This document shows, piece after piece, positions 34,446-40,856 of a DNA stretch of 50,584 nucleotides. The DNA comes from CAYPZL01 sp964415045 (GTDB lineage Bacteria; Planctomycetota; Phycisphaerae; Sedimentisphaerales; Anaerobacaceae). Position numbers and translations under genes: made by a program. Where the stretch lies: assembly GCA_964415045.1 (NCBI GenBank), contig CAYPZL010000013.1, positions 1 through 50,584 of the forward strand, written 5' to 3'. The notes under the pieces are model-generated. The model was not told where the DNA came from. It did not search any database and worked only from the letters and a program-made list of their open reading frames with translations. How positions within the stretch are numbered: position 1 is the first letter of the stretch; every line of letters begins with the position of its first letter.

Positions 34446-34649
34446 ATGGCATCAGGTACAGTAAAATGGTTCAACGCAGACAAGGGATTCGGATTCATCA
34501 GCCCGGCCGATGGCGGAGAAGATTTGTTCGTCCACCACTCGGAGATCAAGACCGAGGGCTACGCCTCACTCGATGAGGACCAGGCGGTCACCTTTGACGT
34601 CGGACAGGGCAAAAAGGGCCCGTGCGCGACCAACGTCGTCCCCGCCTAA
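34446..34649 (+). CDS. Cold-shock domain protein (Csp family)
   Basis: The 67-residue protein is one cold-shock domain with RNP1 KGFGFISP and RNP2 LFVHHSEI. It binds single-stranded RNA or DNA and melts RNA structure. The ATG follows AGGAG at 34433-34437. A strong promoter, a 100-nt leader and a good terminator make this a complete monocistronic unit, likely highly expressed. Confidence 0.97.
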   Translation: MASGTVKWFNADKGFGFISPADGGEDLFVHHSEIKTEGYASLDEDQAVTFDVGQGKKGPCATNVVPA

Positions 34650-34670
34650 GTCCAACAAGACAGAACCACG

Positions 34671-34704
34671 AAAAGGCCCCGCCACATGTGCGGGGCCTTT
34701 TTTT
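34671..34704 (+). terminator. Intrinsic terminator of the cold-shock gene
   Basis: AAAAGGCCCCGC (34671-34682), a 7-nt loop and GCGGGGCCTTTT (34690-34701), followed by further T residues, form a perfect 12-bp stem. It lies 22 nt after the stop codon. Confidence 0.92.
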
Positions 34705-34713
34705 CTGCATATC

Positions 34714-34770
34714 GGGCGACACCATACTCAATTCAAGACCCCAAGAGGTAAGGTGTCCCCGGAATTCGTC
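34714..34770. repeat. REP-like element with GACACC/GGTGTC ends
   Basis: GCGACACCATACTCAATTC and, inverted, GGTGTCCCCGGAATTCG face each other across about 17 nt between the cold-shock terminator and the end of the GH26-like gene. The GACACC...CAATTC core recurs in the repeat pair at 36291 and 37171. Confidence 0.5.
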
Positions 34771-34775
34771 AGTCC

Positions 34776-35801
34776 CTATTTCGTCTCCAGGGTGACAATC
34801 TTTGGATGCGCCATGAGCTCGGGTCCGTTGTTGTTGCCGATCACGTTGTAGTGGCCATCGTCGCTCCAGAAGACAAATCCCGCCAGTTCGGGATAACTGG
34901 CTTCCAGCTTTCTAACCACATCCAGGCAATCCCTGGGGCGATCCGACCGTCCCCGGATCCCTAATTCCGACCACCAGATCACCTTGCCGGCCTTCTTTTT
35001 CCTTTCGACCGCCCAGCGGTACTCGGAGAAAACCAGCCCCCTGCCATACGCTGATTTGCCCAGGACATCCACATAAGCGTCGCCCGGATAGTATTTCTCC
35101 AGTGCCCCGTGATTGGCGGTGGTATGATAGGCCCAGATGACGTTGTCGAGGCCCTTGTCGTTGGTGAAGTAGTCGTGAACCAGGCGATAGAGCTTGATGA
35201 TCTTCTCCGGCCCCTCCTTGGCGTGCCACTTGTTCCTGTCGTCGCTTTCCACGAAGGGGGTGTAGACGACGGGAATCCGGCGATCCTTCAACCACTGCAG
35301 ATTGGCGGCCATCCTGTCCATCTGCTTGTAGAAGTTGCGTTTGGTCGGGCTCTCACCCGGGGCGAGGATCAGATCGATATCGATCGGATCGTTCCACGAT
35401 CGGCCCGCCGGATTGGCATAAAACGTAAAGACGCCCACTATCAGGCCGCGATCCCACATCTTCTTGACGCCGTTGTTCCATGCCGAATCGGGAAAGGGAT
35501 CGTCGTGAAAATCATAGGTGACGCAGCCATACCGGGGCATCTTCCCCGTGTGATCGTATACCTTCCTGAGCCAGTTGCTGGGATGGTCCATATCCGGATT
35601 CTCATTATGCACCCAGGTGGCCGTCTGCCCGAACAGATACGACCCGTTCCCCAGCCCTTTCAGGTACGCCAACACCTTCTCCGCCTCCGGCGTGCGACCT
35701 TCACACACAACGGGCATAAGAAAGAGCGAGAAAAGAAACACAAAGGCAATCCTCTTGCCCTCAGTGCGATCACGGTTCACTGAACGTAAAGCTGATTTCA
35801 T
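34776..35801 (-). CDS. Secreted GH26-like glycoside hydrolase (beta-mannanase type)
   Basis: The 341-residue protein has a signal peptide (hydrophobic residues about 18-32) and a TIM-barrel pattern. LFGQTATWVHNE near the start, PVVYTPFVESDDRNKWHA (acid/base Glu after strand 4) and GKVIWWSELGIRG (nucleophile Glu after strand 7) match the two catalytic positions of family 26. The histidine that normally precedes the acid/base Glu is valine here, so activity or specificity may differ. Likely substrates are mannans or related plant glycans. ATG 35801 is preferred (GGAG 10 nt upstream) to a TTG five codons earlier. Confidence 0.7.
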   Translation of the reverse strand: MKSALRSVNRDRTEGKRIAFVFLFSLFLMPVVCEGRTPEAEKVLAYLKGLGNGSYLFGQTATWVHNENPDMDHPSNWLRKVYDHTGKMPRYGCVTYDFHDDPFPDSAWNNGVKKMWDRGLIVGVFTFYANPAGRSWNDPIDIDLILAPGESPTKRNFYKQMDRMAANLQWLKDRRIPVVYTPFVESDDRNKWHAKEGPEKIIKLYRLVHDYFTNDKGLDNVIWAYHTTANHGALEKYYPGDAYVDVLGKSAYGRGLVFSEYRWAVERKKKAGKVIWWSELGIRGRSDRPRDCLDVVRKLEASYPELAGFVFWSDDGHYNVIGNNNGPELMAHPKIVTLETK

Positions 35802-35891
35802 AAGGCGGCGCTCCAAATGACGGGTGCGAAAACATTAGAACACAAATAGCAGGGCTACTCCTATTCCACCTATTTCACGCATTCTAAGATA

Positions 35892-36185
35892 CTACAGCGC
35901 TTCTGCGTGCAACTTCAGACCAAGAGCTGAAACAACCTTCAGAATCGTATCGAATGCCGGGACCCTCTCACCCGAAAGGGCTTTGTAAAGGCTCTCGCGT
36001 GACAAACCGGCTTCGCGTGCTACCTGCGACATGCCTTTGGCGCGAGCGATATCTCCAAGAGCTTTGGCAATGAAAGCGGCATCGCCGTTCGCTTCCTCCA
36101 GGCAAGCTTCAAAGTAAGCAGCCATCTCCTCCGGAGTCCTCAGATGTTCGGCGACGTCGAATCGTGTAGTCTTAGCCTTCGCCAT
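35892..36185 (-). CDS. HTH antitoxin-like regulator (putative addiction-module antidote) without toxin
   Basis: The 97-residue protein carries a helix-turn-helix (MSQVAREAGLSRESLYKAL, residues about 52-70) and the KTTRFDVAEHLRTPEEMAAYFEACLEE start of the family of small antidotes that pair with HigB/RelE-like killers (TIGR02684-type). The killer gene normally sits directly upstream. Here only 180 nt of non-coding DNA lie there, with no trace of a toxin, so the antitoxin is orphaned. It has its own promoter with a palindrome in the spacer, which fits autorepression. AGAGG precedes the ATG. Confidence 0.85.
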   Translation of the reverse strand: MAKAKTTRFDVAEHLRTPEEMAAYFEACLEEANGDAAFIAKALGDIARAKGMSQVAREAGLSRESLYKALSGERVPAFDTILKVVSALGLKLHAEAL

Positions 36186-36229
36186 GATTGAACCTCTAAA
36201 GATCCTGTGCCAGATGCTGACATGCGATT

Positions 36230-36258
36230 ATTGTAGCCCGCTGGCTACAGACAGTCAA
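36230..36258 (-). promoter_or_regulatory. Promoter of the antitoxin-like gene with operator in the spacer
   Basis: On the minus strand TTGACT (36258-36253), 17-nt spacer and TACAAT (36235-36230). The perfect inverted repeat TGTAGCC (36232-36238) / GGCTACA (36243-36249) overlaps the spacer and the -10 element, the classic place for an autorepressor. Confidence 0.75.
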
Positions 36259-36290
36259 TAAGTTTTTCAAGGGGTTTGGCGGGGGGATAC

Positions 36291-36368
36291 AACTTCAACC
36301 TTCTCACCTCGAAGAAATGACGACGAAACACCGGGGAAAAGTACCTGACACCTTCAATTCTCCCCCGG
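36291..36368. repeat. Direct repeat copy 1 (about 77 bp) downstream of the pilin-like gene
   Basis: This copy starts AACTTCAACCTTCTCA, contains GAAATGACGACG and GTACCTGACACCTTCAATTC at the same spacing as the copy at 37171-37247, and ends 2 nt before the stop codon of the pilin-like gene. Both copies are in the same orientation. Confidence 0.85.
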
Positions 36369-36370
36369 CG

Positions 36371-36859
36371 TTACTCCGGGCTTGATTTGCCTTCTCGCTC
36401 GGCTTCTAACAGTTCTTTATTGAACACGTACAATGTAATCTCCCGCTCCGTGACTTTTTCGCCTTGAAATACAATGGTAATCACATGCATCCCAATATCA
36501 TCCCACTTCGGTCTCCATTTGATATAGTCCTGGCCCTCCCTTCTTCTTATTTTCATACCTGAAGGATAAGGCTTTTTTATGAAAAAGCGACAATCCTTTG
36601 GAGTGTCGATCTCGATCATATAGATGTCGTCATGTCGCTTTCTATGAGAAGGGTCCTTGATTCGCATCAGAACCTTTCCCTCTTTATCCACTGCGGTTTG
36701 CATGGCAAACAATTCGCATGCACTTTCCTTTGCTCTCATAAGACAGGGCAGAAGGATGCCCGTCAATATGAGGATAATGGACATCACCACCAGGAGTTCA
36801 AGAAGAGTAAAACCCCCCGGCCGCCCTGCCTCTCTTCGTTGTGACTTGTCATTCTGCAT
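36371..36859 (-). CDS. Type IV pilin-like / pseudopilin protein
   Basis: The 162-residue protein has a class III signal: a short basic leader, Gly, then FTLLELLVVMSIILILTGIL, with Glu at position 5 after the cleavage site. The globular part has no clear relative that I recognise (GRDDIYMIEIDTPKDCRFFI-like beta segments). It is a substrate for the prepilin peptidase encoded at 45700-46863. The ATG start at 36859 has only a weak AAGAAG upstream. Both flanks hold copies of the same 77-bp repeat, which suggests insertion or rearrangement of this unit. Confidence 0.75.
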   Translation of the reverse strand: MQNDKSQRREAGRPGGFTLLELLVVMSIILILTGILLPCLMRAKESACELFAMQTAVDKEGKVLMRIKDPSHRKRHDDIYMIEIDTPKDCRFFIKKPYPSGMKIRRREGQDYIKWRPKWDDIGMHVITIVFQGEKVTEREITLYVFNKELLEAEREGKSSPE

Positions 36860-37170
36860 CTTCTTGACAGGGACACTCACCGTTTCCCGTGAACTGTTCC
36901 CCAGCCCCAACCAGGCCTTCCCTGCTTCCCCCAACCCTTTCGATCTTCGGCCCTCACAAAAACCAGGATACCACACCACGCCGCACAAAACAACCAGGCT
37001 CTCGAAAAGCCCCCGGCCGCGCCGCGCACGCCATCCACCCCGCCCCACCGCTCTACCTCACACAAAGCCGCAATATACTCCGCAGACACCAAACCCGATT
37101 CCCCCATCATGCCAAGCCCATCAAAAACAGTCACGAACGACGGCCCCTATCGTACCTCATCCGCAGTCCC
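36860..37170. other. Intergenic region without gene
   Basis: No ORF with protein character and no promoter could be supported. The strand is strongly C-rich (CCCC, CACACC and CCAGC runs), like the degenerate stretch at 25841-25920. Confidence 0.6.
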
Positions 37171-37247
37171 AACTTCAACCTTCTCAACCCTGAGAAATGA
37201 CGACGCACAACTTCAAAAAAGTACCTGACACCTTCAATTCTCCCCGG
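37171..37247. repeat. Direct repeat copy 2 (about 77 bp)
   Basis: It aligns without gaps to the copy at 36291-36368 in its first 60 bases (AACTTCAACC, GAAATGACGACG and GTACCTGACACCTTCAATTC at identical offsets); the middle differs (ACACCGGGGAAAA against CACAACTTCAAAAAA). It lies 26 nt after the stop of the 573-residue gene. Confidence 0.85.
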
Positions 37248-37273
37248 TCGGCTCTGCAGCCAGACGTTATTTG

Positions 37274-38995
37274 TCAGCGGGAGACGTCGATGGCGCCGTC
37301 GGCGGCGATGCTCACCTCCCCTTGCAGCGTCTTGTTCGAGTCGAAGGCGAATTCCTGCGATCCGCGGACCACGGCTCGGCCTCCTTCGACGATCAGGGTG
37401 ACGGGCTTGTCGGGGTCGCGGTGGCGCATGACGTTGGCCAGGGCGAAGGCTTTTTCCAGGCCGTCGCCGGTGGCGTAGTTGGCGACCTCGTCGGGCTGGG
37501 CCAGGCGATTGGCGTTGTAGATCGACGCGTCGTCGAGGCCCCGGAGCCATGCATACGCCTGCTCGACCGACATCGACGACGACGCCAGGGAGACGGGATT
37601 TCGCTCGACGGCCGCCTTGACGAACGGCTGCCAGTCGCAGGTGTCCATGTCGCGGAAGGCATAAAAGGCCAGGTCGGCGGTCGCATTGCTCTCGCGCTGC
37701 GATTGCAGATACTCGACGATCTGCTCGCGGTCCCGATCGAGGGAAATCTCGAGGCCCCCACCGCCGGCGAAGGTCTTGTCCGTGCCGGGCAGGTTGGCCT
37801 GAACGTGCAGGAAATCGGCGAGCTGCTCGACGAGCTTTGCGGCCTGCGGCACCACCGGCTGGAGAAACGCGCGCAGCGCCTCGCGTCCGGCCGCTTCGCG
37901 CAGGTCGATGTCGTGGGCCTCCATGAACTCGTCGAGAAGATCGCAGCGGATGCGGCCCGGGAGCTCATAGCGCACGAAGTCCTCGTCGTGCACCTCGGCC
38001 AGCAGCTTGGCGTGCGTGGTGTCGCCGATCTTGTAGGGGCTGCCGTGCTCGTAATGAAACAGGACCTCGGCCGGCAGGAACTGGGCCTGGCCGTGACAAT
38101 CCCGGCAGATCTGAAAGAACGCCTGATACTCGTGGCGACTGCGCAGGAAGCTGGCAAATTCGGTCATGGTCAGAGTAGCCGAGAGATAGCTCCCGAGCCG
38201 CCCGGCGAAGTGCGCGTACGCCTTCGGGTCAATGGTCGCTTCGTTGTACAGGCAATGCACGTACCCGCTGCAGTGCGCCACGATGGTCACCCGCTCGTTG
38301 CGCAGGGCGCGCTGGGCCTTGTTGGAGATCTCCGTGCCGTTGAACCACATCGTCTTGGTCACCAGCCGGCGGTTGTTGGTCAGAATCCCGCCCTGTAGGT
38401 CGAGGAAATTCTGCGAGTGCAGCGGGGTGAGGATCATGTAGATGTCTTCGAGCGGGACGCCGCAGACGATGAAGGCCGCGGCCGCATACAGGGCCGCCAG
38501 CGACACGCATTCGCCCGCCGCCTTGCCGTAGCCCGGCTTGAGCCGGAAGGCGTCCATCGCCTCGACCGTTTCGGTCTTCCAATACGGGATGATGTGGCTG
38601 TCGTACTTGTCGAGGCCGAAGTGCTTGCGAATGTCCACGTCGAAATAGTACTGGTCGCCGTGGTAGCCGAACAGGGCGTTGCTGCGCGCAATCTCCTCCG
38701 GCGAAATGACGCTTTCGAACCGTTTCAGCTCGACATCCTGATCGGTGAGCCCCCAGGTCTCCAGGTCGAGGTTGAAGTCGAATTCATCCATAATGAATTG
38801 GCGCAGGCGCATCAGCTTGCGGTAGCTCGTCTTGCCCTCGAGCTTGCGGAAGCAATCCAGCTCGCGCCATTTCCAGATGAGCGGGCTCATGATGTTGGCC
38901 AGGACCAGGCTGTACATCAACTCGGGGAAAACGAAGATCTCCATATCGGAGAGCGTGATAGCCGAAGAATACTTTTCCAGATCCTTTGGATTCAT
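37274..38995 (-). CDS. Large protein of unknown function, possible Cys-His (transglutaminase-like) core
   Basis: I do not recognise this 573-residue cytoplasmic protein. It has no signal or transmembrane segment. Residues 155-207 contain GYGKAAGECVSLAALY (Cys 163), then TPLHSQNFLD (His 193) and LTNNRR (Asn 208), a spacing and order like the catalytic triad of transglutaminase/papain-like folds, with the Cys at the start of a helix and the His on a strand. A second cysteine-rich patch, HCSGYVHC and CRDCHGQ, follows around residues 250-310. The start ATG 38995 lies 10 nt after AGGAG and overlaps (ATGA) the old end of the TIGR02757 pseudogene, so the two genes were once an operon. Confidence 0.6.
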   Translation of the reverse strand: MNPKDLEKYSSAITLSDMEIFVFPELMYSLVLANIMSPLIWKWRELDCFRKLEGKTSYRKLMRLRQFIMDEFDFNLDLETWGLTDQDVELKRFESVISPEEIARSNALFGYHGDQYYFDVDIRKHFGLDKYDSHIIPYWKTETVEAMDAFRLKPGYGKAAGECVSLAALYAAAAFIVCGVPLEDIYMILTPLHSQNFLDLQGGILTNNRRLVTKTMWFNGTEISNKAQRALRNERVTIVAHCSGYVHCLYNEATIDPKAYAHFAGRLGSYLSATLTMTEFASFLRSRHEYQAFFQICRDCHGQAQFLPAEVLFHYEHGSPYKIGDTTHAKLLAEVHDEDFVRYELPGRIRCDLLDEFMEAHDIDLREAAGREALRAFLQPVVPQAAKLVEQLADFLHVQANLPGTDKTFAGGGGLEISLDRDREQIVEYLQSQRESNATADLAFYAFRDMDTCDWQPFVKAAVERNPVSLASSSMSVEQAYAWLRGLDDASIYNANRLAQPDEVANYATGDGLEKAFALANVMRHRDPDKPVTLIVEGGRAVVRGSQEFAFDSNKTLQGEVSIAADGAIDVSR

Positions 38996-39519
38996 TTTGT
39001 CCAGCGCTCCTTCTGCACGCAGACTCCGAAAAGCTCGCAGGCTTCGCATTCGGGTCGGTAGCGGCCGTTGCAGTTTTCGACGATTCCGATTCAGGAAAGC
39101 GCGAAGTCGTACTTCACCGGATCGGCGGGTTCTATCTTAGCAAAAGCGGCGGTGATTTTCACGGCTGCGGTCAAAGAAATCGTCCGGCCCTCGTGCAAGC
39201 CCAGGATTTGGCAGAGCCGGGCCATGTGAACGTCCACCGGCACGATCAGCTTGGCCCTGTCGATTCCCTTCGAGAGGCCGAGGTCAACCTCGTCGTCGCG
39301 GACCATCCACCGCAGAAACAGGTGCAGGCGTTTGCCGGCGCTGCCCCGGCGGGGATTGGCCAGGAGATACATCAATCCCCTGCTGAGGCCTCCGCCCTGC
39401 GCGGCGGCGTACTCGGCGCTGAGCGCGTCGCAGAAGCGCGGCAATCTCGATGTCCCGCGCGTGACGGAGATCTTTCTCAATTCGATTGCGTTCTGGGTCG
39501 AGACCCGGTCGTAGCACAT
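38992..39519 (-). pseudogene. TIGR02757-family (DUF2400) gene, broken
   Basis: The readable part includes KRLHLFLRWMVRDDEVDLGL and LIVPVDVHMARLCQILGLHE and ends DPVKYDFALS, all highly typical of TIGR02757 proteins of about 250 residues. In frame comes TGA (39093-39091), then IGIVENCNGRY, CEACELFGVC and a stop that overlaps the ATG of the next gene. A CGA (Arg) to TGA change best explains the interruption, since family members have Arg at this place. The cysteine cluster that should bind Fe-S is after the stop. The N-terminal part is also deleted: RHARDIEIAALL is found in another frame and is followed directly by the C-terminal third. Confidence 0.75.
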
Positions 39520-39559
39520 ATGCTGAACTTACGCGTTCTCTGTCGCAGGCCGCTCCTGC

Positions 39560-39862
39560 CCCAGAACCGCGCCCGCCCGTGCAGGCCGTTGAAGACGTGC
39601 GCGCGTAGTGCGAAATCTTGGCCGCCTGCCCGATCCCGGAAACCATCACCAGCTCCGTCGGATCGGTCAGCACGAAGACGGGGACCTGGTATTTGTCGGC
39701 CAGGTTGAAGGCCTGCTGCGTCAGGTGCAACGCTTCGTCCAACGTCCCCGGAGCGAAGATGATGCGCGGGAACTCCCCGTGCCCGGCGTAGAGAACCAGC
39801 TCCAGATCGCCCTGCTCAGTCCGCGCGGGCAGGCCCGTCGCCGGCCCCGGCTTGGGGACGCT
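39560..39862 (-). pseudogene. Fragments of 2-oxoacid:ferredoxin oxidoreductase alpha and beta (korA/korB remnants)
   Basis: Residues encoded at 39653-39862 read PKPGPATGLPARTEQGDLEL and continue through AGHGEFPRIIFAPGT and AFNLADKYQVPVFVLTD, the middle of a KorA-type alpha subunit. The frame then passes at about 39652 directly into MVSGIGQAAKISHY, which belongs to the beta subunit (KorB), and after a frameshift into HVFNGLHGRA, the next KorB motif. Everything between (the end of alpha and the start of beta) and everything after is missing. So an operon was collapsed by deletions. Confidence 0.7.
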
Positions 39863-39864
39863 GG

Positions 39865-39969
39865 TACCGAACGGTTGGCAATCAGGGCAGGATGGCAGTG
39901 AAGCGCAACGAACAAGCCGGCCAGAGCCGCCGGGCAAAGCCATCGTATCATGCGTCTGCCGCACAACAT
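39865..39969 (-). pseudogene. Possible start of a lost secreted-protein gene
   Basis: The frame from ATG 39969 reads MLCGRRMIRWLCPAALAGLF followed by ALHCHPALIA, which looks like a signal peptide of about 30 residues. It then runs out of protein-like sequence near 39865, at the border with the korA fragment. It may be a piece of another truncated gene, or chance. Confidence 0.3.
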
Positions 39970-40041
39970 ACTCTCAATCCGCGACCGCCGACGTCGGACG
40001 CGGTGTCCCAAACATGCAAAAGAATAGAAATCGGCCGGCAC

Positions 40042-40533
40042 TCAGGCCGATTGTTCCAGCGACTGAATCAGAATCCTGACGTGCTTCATCTCTTCCTGGA
40101 TGATATCGGCGATCACGTCCTTGTCCGCCTCGCGCGGGACGAAATCCTTCAAGCCGGTATAGTACACGATCGAGTCCTTTTCCTTCTCGATCGCCATCCG
40201 CAGAATCTCGTCCCGGGTCTCGCGGCCGCTTAGCTCGTCGGCGGGCTCGGCGCGAATCCCGAAGACCGCCAGCCCCGCCATCGCCTGCGCGTCCACGCCG
40301 TTGAGTCGATCGGGCGTGAAGCGCCCCAGCTCCCAGCTCTGCTCGGCGAGTTCCTCCCTCATCTGCCGAAAGACCTCGATATGACGAGCCTCCCACTGAG
40401 CCAGTTTGACGAAGAGCCGGCAGGCCTCCGGATCGCCACAAACGACCGCCGCTTTACGGTAAAACTTCGCTCCGTTGCGCTCGATTTTCTCGGCGATCTG
40501 GAGAGTCTCATGCCCGTTCAGTTCTACATCCAT
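40042..40533 (-). CDS. Ferritin-like / rubrerythrin-type diiron protein
   Basis: The 163-residue protein is a four-helix bundle of the ferritin superfamily. Iron ligands are in EKIERNGAKFYRKAA and EARHIEVF (first half), and AIEKEKDSIVYYTG and IIQEEMKHVRIL (second half), giving four Glu and two His in the usual E..ExxH pattern. There is no rubredoxin domain. Members act in peroxide reduction or iron handling in anaerobes. ATG 40533 has AGAGG 7 nt upstream. The gene is monocistronic. Confidence 0.85.
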   Translation of the reverse strand: MDVELNGHETLQIAEKIERNGAKFYRKAAVVCGDPEACRLFVKLAQWEARHIEVFRQMREELAEQSWELGRFTPDRLNGVDAQAMAGLAVFGIRAEPADELSGRETRDEILRMAIEKEKDSIVYYTGLKDFVPREADKDVIADIIQEEMKHVRILIQSLEQSA

Positions 40534-40856
40534 TTCAGTCCTCTGCAAGGCAGCCAGACTTTAGCACCAGAAAGAACGTTCTTATTCCTCTGCCCGGCGA
40601 GGCCGCAGCAAAGGGCCATCCGTTACCCAAACCACCTGTATATACCGGGCCCGCCAGGCTTTGTTCGACAATCTTGCGTGCGCGGCGCGGGAGGCCGAAC
40701 CCGAAGGGCCGCCCCGAGGCACACCCGCGGACCGTGGGCCGATACGAGCGGGACTTGTCCCCCGCCATCGGGGACGGCCAAAGGCATTTTTTTCGAGAAA
40801 TTTTGGACTGGATCGCTGGCGAGACGTTCGCCTGTTTGCTACGATAGCGCCGGGAT
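40534..40856. other. Intergenic region between divergent ferritin-like and comEC genes
   Basis: No gene was found. On the plus strand GTCCCC (40759 region) and GGGGAC form a 6-bp hairpin, and 15 nt later a short GCCAAAGGC followed by seven T could be a weak terminator with no gene upstream of it. A TACGAT near 40840 is a possible -10 for comEC, without a matching -35. Confidence 0.4.

Noticed and set aside
36897..37200. Short open frames in the C-rich intergenic stretch
   Set aside because: Pro/His/Arg-rich translations in all frames with no ribosome binding site; the sequence is strand-biased low-complexity DNA.
40757..40800. Hairpin GTCCCC/GGGGAC followed by a T tract as an intrinsic terminator
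   Set aside because: The T tract is 15 nt away from the hairpin and no plus-strand gene lies upstream to be terminated.
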